A DNA stretch of 64,000 nucleotides from Geobacter sp. AOG2. GTDB lineage: Bacteria > Desulfobacterota > Desulfuromonadia > Geobacterales > Pseudopelobacteraceae. The translations under genes and the position numbers were made by a program. The notes under the pieces are model-generated. The model saw only the letters and a list, made by a program, of their open reading frames with translations, made no database searches and was not told the DNA's origin. The first letter of the stretch is position 1. Each line of letters opens with the position of its first letter. The stretch lies in NCBI RefSeq assembly GCF_019972295.1, contig NZ_BLJA01000001.1, positions 652,049 to 716,048 on the forward strand, read 5' to 3'. Positions 1 through 7,462 of this stretch are shown piece by piece.

Positions 1-29
1 GACCAGCAACAACAACCAATTGATCATGA

Positions 30-1847
30 TTACATCTCCACTCGCGTGACAACCCCTTGCAACTTGGCAGCAGGAAGTTTGTTGAACTGCACGAACGTCG
101 GCGTCAGCTTCTTGATCAAGGCAAACACCTTCCAGATTGGATTGTTTGTTTCGATATCCTCGATCCCGTAAAAAATGACTTTCTCGCTGATACCGTGGTT
201 TTTCAACTGCTTCTCGATGTCAAGAACCTCCATGTAGCCGGCTTTTAATTCGAAAAATTCCAGCCCACTCCCCACATCTTTTTTATGATGACAGAAGGTC
301 CCGAACGGTTCGTCCGTACGTACGATGGAGATGAAGATGTTGCGTTCGTAGATGATGTTGGAGCGGATAACGCAATGAATGATATAGGGGGGGATTACAT
401 CCAATCCCTTGAGGAAGAAGAGCGCCGTGCCCGGGATACACCCCTTGCCGTAAATCTGTTCGTAGGAAAGCAGGAAAATGTCGAGTTCCAGCGGGCGTAG
501 CGCCTTGTAAAGGTATCGCTGTCCATTGGTCCAGATCAGGATGATGGCAAAGGGGATCGATGCCAGGATGATCGACCAGTAGGCTCCATGGGGGAACTTT
601 GAGAAAGTGGAGGTGAAATAGACCAGGTCGATCAGGGCGATGCCGACGACGATCGGTACTTTCCATTTTTTGGTGGTCCGGGAGAAGACCATGATCATCA
701 TGATGGCGGTAATGGTCATGGAACCAGTGACCGCCATGCCGTAAGCCGCCGCCAGGTTGCTCGACTGCTGAAAGAAGAACATCACGAAAATGACCGCCAC
801 CATCAGGGTCCAGTTCACTGCGCCGATGTAGATTTGGGACTGGATATGGCTGGAGGTGTACTGCACCTTGAACAACGGCATCAACCGGGTGGTTATACCT
901 TGGTAGACGATGGAGAATACGCCGCTGATGATAGCCTGGGAGGCGATGATGGTGGCCATGATCGTCAGTAGCAGGAAAGGGATGTAGAGCATGGGGGCCT
1001 GGTTCTGGATCATGGCGAAGAGGATATTTTTCGCCTCAGGGTTGCGCAGAATGAAAGCTCCTTGGCCGAGGTAATTCAGGTAGAGGGAGGCAAAGACGAA
1101 GTACCAGGCCCGGATGATCGGTTTCTTGCCCAAGTGCCCCATGTCGGCGTAGAGCGCTTCACCGCCGGTGGAGCAGAGGATCACTTCCGACAATACAATG
1201 TAGCCGGCAAAGCCGTTGTGACGGAAAAATTCCAGCGCGTGCCAGGGGTTGATGGCCGAGACGATGGCCGGGGTGCCAGCGATGGAGGCTAGTCCCGATA
1301 CCAGCAGGGCACTAAAATAGACCACCATGATCGGCCCAAAGATGCCGGCCACCCTGTCGGTGCCACGGGATTGGAAGAAGAACAGGGTAAAGGCGATCAG
1401 GGCTGCAATCAGGACCAGAATCGACTGCGAAGTGGCGGCCAGAGAGGGGATCAGCAGCATACCTTCAACTGCAGAAAGGATCGATATTGCCGGGGTGATG
1501 ACCCCGTCCCCCAACAGCAACGACACGCCCAGGAATGAGAGAAACCCGGCAAATGCCAGCACACGCCCCTTTTTGAAGAGCTTGATGATAATCTCCCGCA
1601 GGACGATTTCACCCCCCTGACCCTTCTTACCCAGGCTCATGGCCAGCCAGGCGTATTCGGCCGTCACCAGGATAGTCATAGTCCAGAAGATCAGGGAGAG
1701 AATGCCGTAGACGTTGGCTACCGTTGGCTTGGTCAGAGTGAACACCACGGTCAGGGTGTAGATCGGGCTGGTGCCGATATCGCCGAACACCAGACCCAGC
1801 GCCTTGACGATGCCACCCCAGAAAGAATCTTTTGGCTTGTGAATCAT
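30..1847 (-). CDS. kup: Kup-family potassium uptake protein (distal copy)
   Basis: Low-affinity potassium importer of the inner membrane, 605 aa, probably K+/H+ symport. The N-terminus carries the family motif GDIGTSP (residues 22-28), followed by GDGVITPAISILSA and about twelve hydrophobic segments. The C-terminal third is soluble, as is normal for Kup. I chose the ATG at 1847 over an ATG 60 bases upstream: it has GGGAG seven bases before it and its N-terminus aligns with the neighbouring paralogue. The upstream start would lie inside a hairpin. The gene lies 3' of a second kup on the same strand, and the two proteins are similar along their whole length, so they look like an old tandem duplication. 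Family assignment is secure; the transport mode is inferred from the family. Confidence 0.95.
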   Translation of the reverse strand: MIHKPKDSFWGGIVKALGLVFGDIGTSPIYTLTVVFTLTKPTVANVYGILSLIFWTMTILVTAEYAWLAMSLGKKGQGGEIVLREIIIKLFKKGRVLAFAGFLSFLGVSLLLGDGVITPAISILSAVEGMLLIPSLAATSQSILVLIAALIAFTLFFFQSRGTDRVAGIFGPIMVVYFSALLVSGLASIAGTPAIVSAINPWHALEFFRHNGFAGYIVLSEVILCSTGGEALYADMGHLGKKPIIRAWYFVFASLYLNYLGQGAFILRNPEAKNILFAMIQNQAPMLYIPFLLLTIMATIIASQAIISGVFSIVYQGITTRLMPLFKVQYTSSHIQSQIYIGAVNWTLMVAVIFVMFFFQQSSNLAAAYGMAVTGSMTITAIMMIMVFSRTTKKWKVPIVVGIALIDLVYFTSTFSKFPHGAYWSIILASIPFAIILIWTNGQRYLYKALRPLELDIFLLSYEQIYGKGCIPGTALFFLKGLDVIPPYIIHCVIRSNIIYERNIFISIVRTDEPFGTFCHHKKDVGSGLEFFELKAGYMEVLDIEKQLKNHGISEKVIFYGIEDIETNNPIWKVFALIKKLTPTFVQFNKLPAAKLQGVVTRVEM

Positions 1848-1878
1848 GAGACTCCCGTTCTTAACGGACAGGGAATAC

Positions 1879-1903
1879 AAAAAAAGAGCGGCATTGCTGC
1901 CGC
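1879..1903 (-). terminator. Intrinsic terminator or attenuator between the two kup genes
   Basis: Read on the minus strand, a GCGGCA / TGCCGC stem with a 4-base GCAA loop is followed closely by seven T residues. It ends transcription of the upstream kup, but it also lies only 31 bases before the start codon of the downstream kup and after the best promoter candidate. It could therefore act as a leader attenuator for the second gene. Confidence 0.7.
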
Positions 1904-1909
1904 CCACTA

Positions 1910-1938
1910 TTTATACACCATTCTTTCCGAACATGTAA
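1910..1938 (-). promoter_or_regulatory. Candidate promoter for the distal kup gene
   Basis: On the minus strand, TATAAA (1910-1915) lies 17 bases downstream of TTACAT (1933-1938). The -10 element is good and the -35 is poor. A transcript from here would begin almost directly with the terminator-like hairpin at 1879-1903. Confidence 0.35.
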
Positions 1939-1956
1939 CCCCTGATCAGGTGAACA

Positions 1957-3780
1957 CTACATTTCCACCCGCGTCACCACGCCTTGCAACTTGGTTGCCG
2001 GCAGCCGGTTGAACTGGACGAAGTTGGGGGTTTGGCGCTTGATGGTGGCAAAGAACCTCCAAATCGGGTTGTCAGTGGTGATATCCTCGATGCCGTAGAA
2101 GATGACCTTCTCGTTGATGGCGCTTTCCGAGAGCAATTGTTCCACATCAAACATCTCCATATAGCCGGCCCTGATCTCAAAGGCATCCAGGCCTGTGGCA
2201 ATGCCGGTTATAAGTTTCGATTTAAGTCCGAACGGCTCATCGGTGCGGATAATGGAGATGAACACATTACGTTCGTAGATGATGTTGCTTCTGATAATGC
2301 AATGCACCACATAAGGCGGGACGACGTTCCATTCCTTGACGAAGAACAGACCGGTTCCCGGTATGTTTTTGTCCTTGGCATAAATTTGTTCGTAGGCCAA
2401 TCCGAATGTATCCATGTCAAGTGGTCGCAGGGCACGATAGAGGGCGCGTTGCCCAAAGGTCCAGATCAGGATGGTCGCGAAGGGGATCGAGGCCAGGATG
2501 ATCGACCAGTAGCCCCCATGAGGAATCTTGTTGAGGCAGGCGATGAAGAAGACAACATCCACCAAGGTCACCAGAATGACAAAGGGAACCTTCCATTTTT
2601 TCCTGGTCCGGCTGTAGATCATGATCATCATAATGCCGGTGATGGTCATGGTACCCGTGACCGCCAGACCGTAGGCCGCGGCCAAGTTCTCCGACTTGCG
2701 GAAGATGAGCATGATAAAGATGACCGCTGCCAAAAGGGTCCAGTTGACAGAGCCGATGTAAATCTGGGACTTGAGATGGGTCGAAGTGTAATCAACCTTT
2801 AATAGCGGCATGATGCGGGTGGTGATTCCCTGGTAGATGACGGAGAATACCCCGCTGATCATGGCCTGGGAGGCAATGATGGTCGCCATTATGGTCAGGA
2901 TGAGAAAGGGGATGTAGAGCATGTGCGCTTCCTGCTGGATCATGCCGAACAGCAGGTTTTTTCCTGTACCGTGGTCAAGGACGTAGGCCCCTTGGCCAAA
3001 GTAGTTGATGGCCAGGGCCCAGAAGGCGAATTTCCAGGCTCTCATGATAGGCTTGCGTCCAAGGTGGCCCATGTCGGCGTACAACGCCTCTCCGCCGGTG
3101 GCACACAAGATCACCTCGGACAGGACAAAAAATGCGGCAACGCCGTTATCTATGAAGAACTTTGCCGCGTACCAGGGGTTGACCGCCTTGACCAAGTCGG
3201 GGTGAGCCGTAAGGGCGACCAGCCCCGAGATGGTCAACGACACGAACCAGATCAGCATGATTGGTCCGAAGGCACCGGCCACCTTGTCGGTCCCTTTGAA
3301 CTGGAAGACGAAGAGCACAATGGCGATAAGGGCGGCGATCAGGATCAGGGTCCCCTGCTGCAGACCTTCCAGTCCAGGGATCAGGACCATGCCCTCCACG
3401 GCGGAGAGGATCGAGATGGCCGGCGTGATGACACCGTCTCCCAGCAGGAGCGATACGCCGAGGTATGAAAGAAAACCGACAAAGGCTATTTTCCGACCGG
3501 GCTTGAGCATACGGGCCAGGATCTCTTTGAGAACAATGGTACCACCCTCGCCTTTGCGTCCGAGGTTCATGGCGAGCCAGGCGTATTCGGCGGTAACAAG
3601 GATGGTCATGGTCCAGAAGATCATGGAGAGAATTCCCATGACGTTGTCACTGGTCGGTTTGGTCAGGGCGAAGATGACGGTCAGGGTGTAGATTGGACTG
3701 GTGCCGATATCGCCGAACACCAGGCCCATTGATTTGATGATGCCACCCCAGTAGGAGTCGGCTTCCACATTCTTTGCCAC
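1957..3780 (-). CDS. kup: Kup-family potassium uptake protein (proximal copy)
   Basis: Second Kup transporter, 607 aa, with the same architecture as its neighbour: GDIGTSPIYTL near residue 25, GDGVITPAISILSA, about twelve membrane segments and a soluble C-terminal domain ending in VTRVEM, the same ending as the other copy. The start is a GTG at 3780 with CGGAGG seven bases upstream. A short 109-base spacer holding a terminator separates it from the distal kup, so the two may be expressed separately. Having two full-length, apparently intact copies suggests different expression or kinetics rather than simple redundancy, but the sequence does not show which. Family call is secure. Confidence 0.95.
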   Translation of the reverse strand: MAKNVEADSYWGGIIKSMGLVFGDIGTSPIYTLTVIFALTKPTSDNVMGILSMIFWTMTILVTAEYAWLAMNLGRKGEGGTIVLKEILARMLKPGRKIAFVGFLSYLGVSLLLGDGVITPAISILSAVEGMVLIPGLEGLQQGTLILIAALIAIVLFVFQFKGTDKVAGAFGPIMLIWFVSLTISGLVALTAHPDLVKAVNPWYAAKFFIDNGVAAFFVLSEVILCATGGEALYADMGHLGRKPIMRAWKFAFWALAINYFGQGAYVLDHGTGKNLLFGMIQQEAHMLYIPFLILTIMATIIASQAMISGVFSVIYQGITTRIMPLLKVDYTSTHLKSQIYIGSVNWTLLAAVIFIMLIFRKSENLAAAYGLAVTGTMTITGIMMIMIYSRTRKKWKVPFVILVTLVDVVFFIACLNKIPHGGYWSIILASIPFATILIWTFGQRALYRALRPLDMDTFGLAYEQIYAKDKNIPGTGLFFVKEWNVVPPYVVHCIIRSNIIYERNVFISIIRTDEPFGLKSKLITGIATGLDAFEIRAGYMEMFDVEQLLSESAINEKVIFYGIEDITTDNPIWRFFATIKRQTPNFVQFNRLPATKLQGVVTRVEM

Positions 3781-3803
3781 GTAGTGCCTCCGAAAAAATA
3801 TAA

Positions 3804-3832
3804 CTTATACCACCGGAGGGCGGCGTGCTCAA
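3804..3832 (-). promoter_or_regulatory. Candidate sigma-70 promoter for kup
   Basis: On the minus strand, TTGAGC (3827-3832) and TATAAG (3804-3809) are 17 bases apart. The predicted start of transcription leaves a leader of under 20 bases before the GTG start of the proximal kup. Confidence 0.5.
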
Positions 3833-4341
3833 TGTTTTTTCCCGATGCATGTCTAGCGTTCTGTGCCGTTCCCGCTGCATGGTCTGTCGATTCATCACAG
3901 CCACCTGATCCGGGCTGGCTTCGGGAGGTCTTGTGGTGGTGGCGTTTTCCGGCGGGTTGCTGATGCCGGCTACTGATGAGTTCTCCGCATAATCCTGACC
4001 GGGATAGAGGCCGGTTTCCACGCAGCAAAGATAAATCTTCATGGGGGTACCGCACAAATGGGTAATATGGTTATTCTTTTGAAGATAGTGCTCTTTGCGG
4101 CACAGATTTCCGGATCCGTATGGGCTTCTCCCTGCGTTGCAGCCGCGAGACACGGCGGAATGTGATTAATGTTTCTGGTACCTTGCGCCGCTATCACGAA
4201 GGTGTCAAGATAGCCGGAAACTCTCTCAAGAAATCATCAAGAAGGCCGGTATCGCGACTGCGGGACCACATTTGGGTTGTACACAATGGGCAAACCTTGA
4301 TAAACTCCGGCGCTATCGCACTTAATCGGAAAGATCGGCTC
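3833..4341. other. Intergenic region between kup and arnD, no clear gene
   Basis: About 500 bases without a convincing gene. On the minus strand, an ATG at 4042 opens a reading frame beginning MKIYLCCVETG that runs through the kup promoter into the kup gene, so it is probably not real. On the plus strand, the last hundred bases (about 4224-4323) encode a short stretch ending in NLDKLRRYRT and a stop. This has gene-like codons but no visible start and could be the remnant of a lost gene. I recognise neither. Confidence 0.4.
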
Positions 4342-5244
4342 ATGGCGGAAAAGATCGTTGCACTGAAGGTGGATGTGGATACCTATGCCGGCACACGTGA
4401 CGGCGTACCGGCGCTGCTTGAGGATATGGCCCGTTTCGGGGTTACGGCCACCTTCTATTTTTCCATGGGACCGGACAATTCGGGCAAGGCCATCCGGCGT
4501 ATCTTCACCCGCAAGGGCTTCCTCAAAAAGATGCTGCGCACCAAGGCGCCCGCGGCCTACGGCATCAAAACCATGCTCTACGGCACGCTCCTGCCGGCGC
4601 CCATGATCGGGGCGGCCTTTTCCGGTGTGCTGAGGGAGGCGGAGCTGCGCGGCCATGAGGTCGGCATCCATTGTTGGGATCACGTTAAATGGCATGATTA
4701 TCTCCCCTGGTTTCCTAAGCATTTGACTGCCTTGGAACTGGGCCAGGCAGAGGCACAGTTCGAGGAAATCCTGGGCCACCGCGCCGTAACCACCGCAGCG
4801 CCGGGCTGGACCGTGTCGGTTGATTCCCTGGAGGTGCAGGATGCCATGGGCCTAAACTATTGTAGCGACGGGCGCGGCACGCACCCCTTTTATCCGGTCA
4901 TGGATGGCCGCCGTTTCCGCACTCTGCAGATTCCGACCACCCTGCCGACCGCCGACGAGATCCTGGGGGAGAACGACATCACCCCCAAAAATATCCACGA
5001 TTACTATCTCGCGCAACTGAAGGAAGGGCTCAATGTGTTGACCATTCACGCCGAACTGGAGGGAGGTGCCATCCGTCCCTCTTTTGTCCGCCTGCTGGAG
5101 CGCTTTGCGGCAGGAGGTATCCGCTGCATTACTCTGGGGGAGGCGGCGCGTCAGGTCTCCAACGTACCAGCCTGCCGCCTCTTTATGGGTGAGATTGCCG
5201 GGCGGGCGGGCAAGGTAGCCATCCAAGGGGAGCAGGTCCCGTGA
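4342..5244 (+). CDS. arnD: ArnD-like polysaccharide deacetylase (formamido-arabinose-phosphoundecaprenol deformylase family)
   Basis: NodB-type deacetylase of 300 aa. The N-terminal KVDVDTYAGTRDGVP and the following FSMGPDNSGKAIRR closely match ArnD, which removes the formyl group from undecaprenyl-phosphate-4-formamido-arabinose during lipid A modification. Asp11 and Asp13 and the histidines of HEVGIHCWDHVKWH are the expected metal and catalytic residues. I started at the ATG at 4342 because ArnD homology begins there; an upstream ATG at 4120 would add 74 residues without similarity. Neighbours are a DUF4911 gene and an MFS transporter. No arnA, arnB, arnC or arnT is in the window, so it may act on a related sugar lipid. 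The fold is certain, the substrate less so. Confidence 0.85.
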   Translation: MAEKIVALKVDVDTYAGTRDGVPALLEDMARFGVTATFYFSMGPDNSGKAIRRIFTRKGFLKKMLRTKAPAAYGIKTMLYGTLLPAPMIGAAFSGVLREAELRGHEVGIHCWDHVKWHDYLPWFPKHLTALELGQAEAQFEEILGHRAVTTAAPGWTVSVDSLEVQDAMGLNYCSDGRGTHPFYPVMDGRRFRTLQIPTTLPTADEILGENDITPKNIHDYYLAQLKEGLNVLTIHAELEGGAIRPSFVRLLERFAAGGIRCITLGEAARQVSNVPACRLFMGEIAGRAGKVAIQGEQVP

Positions 5245-5292
5245 TGCGTTTTCAATCTTGCCCCCTCATCCCCCTTTCCCCCCGGAGTGACT

Positions 5293-5526
5293 GTGTCTGA
5301 TGCCGTTTACCGTTATTTTCGGGTAAAACACCGCGACATGGTCTACCTCAAGTTCGTTCTGGAGGCTTATGAGGGTATGAACACCATGAGCACGGTGGAC
5401 AATGCGGCCGGCATCATCCGCATTGCCGTCATGCCCGGCTTTGTGGAGGAGATGGATAGCCTGCTGGCAGAACTGGGTGGTAGGGTACCGATGGAGCCGG
5501 TTTCCTGGGAGCAGGGCGGTGAATGA
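5293..5526 (+). CDS. DUF4911 domain small protein
   Basis: Protein of 77 aa beginning VSDAVYRYFRV and containing DMVYLKFVLEAYEGM, a pattern I associate with the DUF4911 family of Geobacter and relatives. The function is unknown. The family has an ACT-like small alpha/beta look, with a conserved central segment on which the two halves agree. I chose the GTG at 5293 because CGGAG sits five bases upstream; a GTG two codons earlier would overlap that site. The 3' end overlaps the start of the MFS gene, so the two are probably translationally coupled, in one unit with arnD 48 bases upstream. Confidence 0.7.
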   Translation: MSDAVYRYFRVKHRDMVYLKFVLEAYEGMNTMSTVDNAAGIIRIAVMPGFVEEMDSLLAELGGRVPMEPVSWEQGGE

Positions 5527-6757
5527 CCCCACTGGTCGCCATTGCGGCCGATATGCGCTGACGGTGCTCTTGGCGGTCAACCTCCTGAATTACATCGACC
5601 GCCAAGCCCTCTATGCCGTCTTTCCTCTCATCAAGGTTGATTTGCACCTTACCGACACCGCCTTGGGCCTTCTGGGAAGCGCTTTTATGCTTAGCTATAT
5701 GCTGGCCGCGCCGTTCTTCGGACGGCTAGGTGATCGCCACAGCCGCAGCCGCCTTGCGGCCGGGGGCCTCCTGGCCTGGAGCCTGGCCACCATGCTCTCC
5801 GGTTGGGCCGCCTCCTATCGCCTGCTCCTGACGGCCCGTTCGCTGGTGGGTATCGGCGAAGCCAGTTTCGGCACGGTTTCTCCGGGGTTGGTGGCCGATT
5901 TCTTCCCCCGCGAGCGCCGGGGGAGGGTGCTGTCGCTCTTTTTTCTTGCGATCCCGGTGGGAAGCGCCCTGGGCTATGTCCTAGGCGGCGCGCTGGGTCA
6001 GGCATTCGGCTGGCGCACGGCCTTCATGCTGGTCGGCCTGCCGGGACTTGTTCTGAGTTTGCCGCTGCTGTTCCTGGCCGAACCACGCCGTGGGAAACAG
6101 ACGCCTGACGGGGGTGTGCAGGGCGAAAGATTCTCCTCCACGCTACGCCGGTTCCTTGCCAATCGCACCTTTGTCCACTCCACCCTCTCCATGGCGGCCA
6201 TGACCTTTGCCCTGGGAGGGCTGGCCCAGTGGGTACCCTCGTTTCTCCACCGCACCTTCAGTCTGGATGTAGCACGGGGAAATACACTGTTCGGCATGTT
6301 GACCGTCGTGGCCGGTATCATTGGCACCTTGGCGGGCGGCTGGCTGGGAGACCGTCTGCAGCGCACCAGCGCCGCCGGGTACCTGCATATTTCCGCTGCC
6401 GGTTTTCTGGTCGGCGCGCCAATGGCTGCATTGGCCATTCTTTCCCGCTCCCTGCCATTTTGTCTGGGCGCAATCTTTGCCGCCGAGCTGTTCTTGTTCC
6501 TTAATACCGGCCCGCTCAACACCGTGCTGGTGAACGTGGTGGCGCCCAATCGGCGCGCCTTGGGGTTTGCCATCAATATCTTCGCCATCCATGCCTTGGG
6601 TGACGCTGTCTCGCCCGCCATCATCGGAGCCCTTTCCGATGTATGGGGGCTATCTGCCGCACTTTTGATAACCCCGCTGGCCATTTTGGTTGCGGCCGGT
6701 TTCGCCTTCCTGGCCGGACGCTTCGTAGCCGAGGACCAACGGGCGGTGGAGGCGTAA
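5519..6757 (+). CDS. MFS transporter
   Basis: Major facilitator superfamily permease of 412 aa with about twelve membrane helices. The N-terminal half shows NYIDRQALYAVFPLI, then the loop 2-3 signature GRLGDRHSRSR (the MFS G-x-L-a-D-r-x-G-r motif) and RSLVGIGEASFG. These are typical of Spinster-like and organic anion MFS members. The GTG start at 5519 is preceded by GGGAG and overlaps the stop of the DUF4911 gene by eight bases; an ATG at 5402 in the same frame lies deep inside that gene and is rejected. The substrate cannot be deduced. Because it is coupled with an ArnD-like enzyme and DUF4911, a role in envelope precursor or metabolite export is possible, but this is only inference. Confidence 0.85.
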   Translation: MNDPTGRHCGRYALTVLLAVNLLNYIDRQALYAVFPLIKVDLHLTDTALGLLGSAFMLSYMLAAPFFGRLGDRHSRSRLAAGGLLAWSLATMLSGWAASYRLLLTARSLVGIGEASFGTVSPGLVADFFPRERRGRVLSLFFLAIPVGSALGYVLGGALGQAFGWRTAFMLVGLPGLVLSLPLLFLAEPRRGKQTPDGGVQGERFSSTLRRFLANRTFVHSTLSMAAMTFALGGLAQWVPSFLHRTFSLDVARGNTLFGMLTVVAGIIGTLAGGWLGDRLQRTSAAGYLHISAAGFLVGAPMAALAILSRSLPFCLGAIFAAELFLFLNTGPLNTVLVNVVAPNRRALGFAINIFAIHALGDAVSPAIIGALSDVWGLSAALLITPLAILVAAGFAFLAGRFVAEDQRAVEA

Positions 6758-6811
6758 GGGAGGGTACAGGTTGTTGGGCAAGGATAAGCAAGATAAACCT
6801 CACAAAGCTTC

Positions 6812-7405
6812 TTCCCCTGGTTCTACACCTACATCAACTTCCGCCTGACCGTCGTCCCCACGCAGTGGCGTTCTCTTTACTTCGACGATACCAGTCTGAC
6901 CAGGGGCAACCCGTATCCCGGCATAAAAGGTTTCTCGGCCGCCATTCTCTACCACCATTTTGGGACACTGGAAGCGGCTAACTTTCGGTAGGGTGGAGGG
7001 CGGACCACCCCTTTCTGGCCCACGGCGCTCCCTGGACCGATGGCGCGGCAATGGTACGCATTCTGGCTGATCGGAATATCTCCGACATCACCTTTGCCCC
7101 GTGCAGCTTTGTGCCGACCGCCGCCGGGCATCCTTATTGGGGTAAGCGGTACTCCGACGTCTGTGTTGCCGGCCTGGGCCGTAACCGGCTTGATTCGCTC
7201 CTTGACAGGCCTGTACTTGGCGCAGACCTTCTTTGAAACTCATTCCCGGCGGTTCAAAGTGTTTGAAGGGTTCGGCACCGGGGTTGGGGAGCCAGGATGC
7301 GTGGCGCTTGCTGAAGCAGAAGGGGGTTGTCCCACCGGATGTGGCACGGCGTTGGATGGAGATTGAACGGTTCAGGAAAGAACGGAGCAAGTTTCTGCTG
7401 GCTAA
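6812..7405 (+). pseudogene. Decayed C-terminal half of a DUF1343 / NamZ-like protein
   Basis: Three reading frames in succession encode pieces that line up with the C-terminal half of DUF1343 proteins (NamZ exo-beta-N-acetylmuramidases). The first is frame 6812-6991, with NFRLTVVPTQWRSLYFDDT. After a frameshift come GAPWTDGAAMVRILADRNIS and FVPTAAGHPYWGKRYSDVCV (about 7027-7236). The last is QTFFETHSRRF, and then ARRWMEIERFRKERSKFLL just before 7405. Stops and at least three frame changes interrupt it, and the N-terminal half is missing, so it is a dead gene. No promoter or start is visible. The assignment rests on remembered family motifs rather than an alignment. Confidence 0.75.
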
Positions 7406-7432
7406 ATTAAGGGTTCTGTATATTACGTGTTT

Positions 7433-7462
7433 AAACAACCCCCTCCCGTCAGGGGGTTGTTT
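7433..7462. terminator. Bidirectional intrinsic terminator
   Basis: Perfect 12-bp stem AAACAACCCCCT / AGGGGGTTGTTT with a 6-base loop. It overlaps the stop codon of the radical SAM gene on the minus strand and follows the DUF1343 remnant on the plus strand. Confidence 0.8.

Noticed and set aside
3647-4042. Minus-strand small gene upstream of kup (frame from ATG at 4042)
   Set aside because: Its frame runs through the kup promoter and start region into the kup coding sequence, and I see no family resemblance.
4120-4341. N-terminal extension of arnD from the ATG at 4120
   Set aside because: The extra 74 residues have no similarity to ArnD, and family similarity begins exactly at the ATG at 4342.
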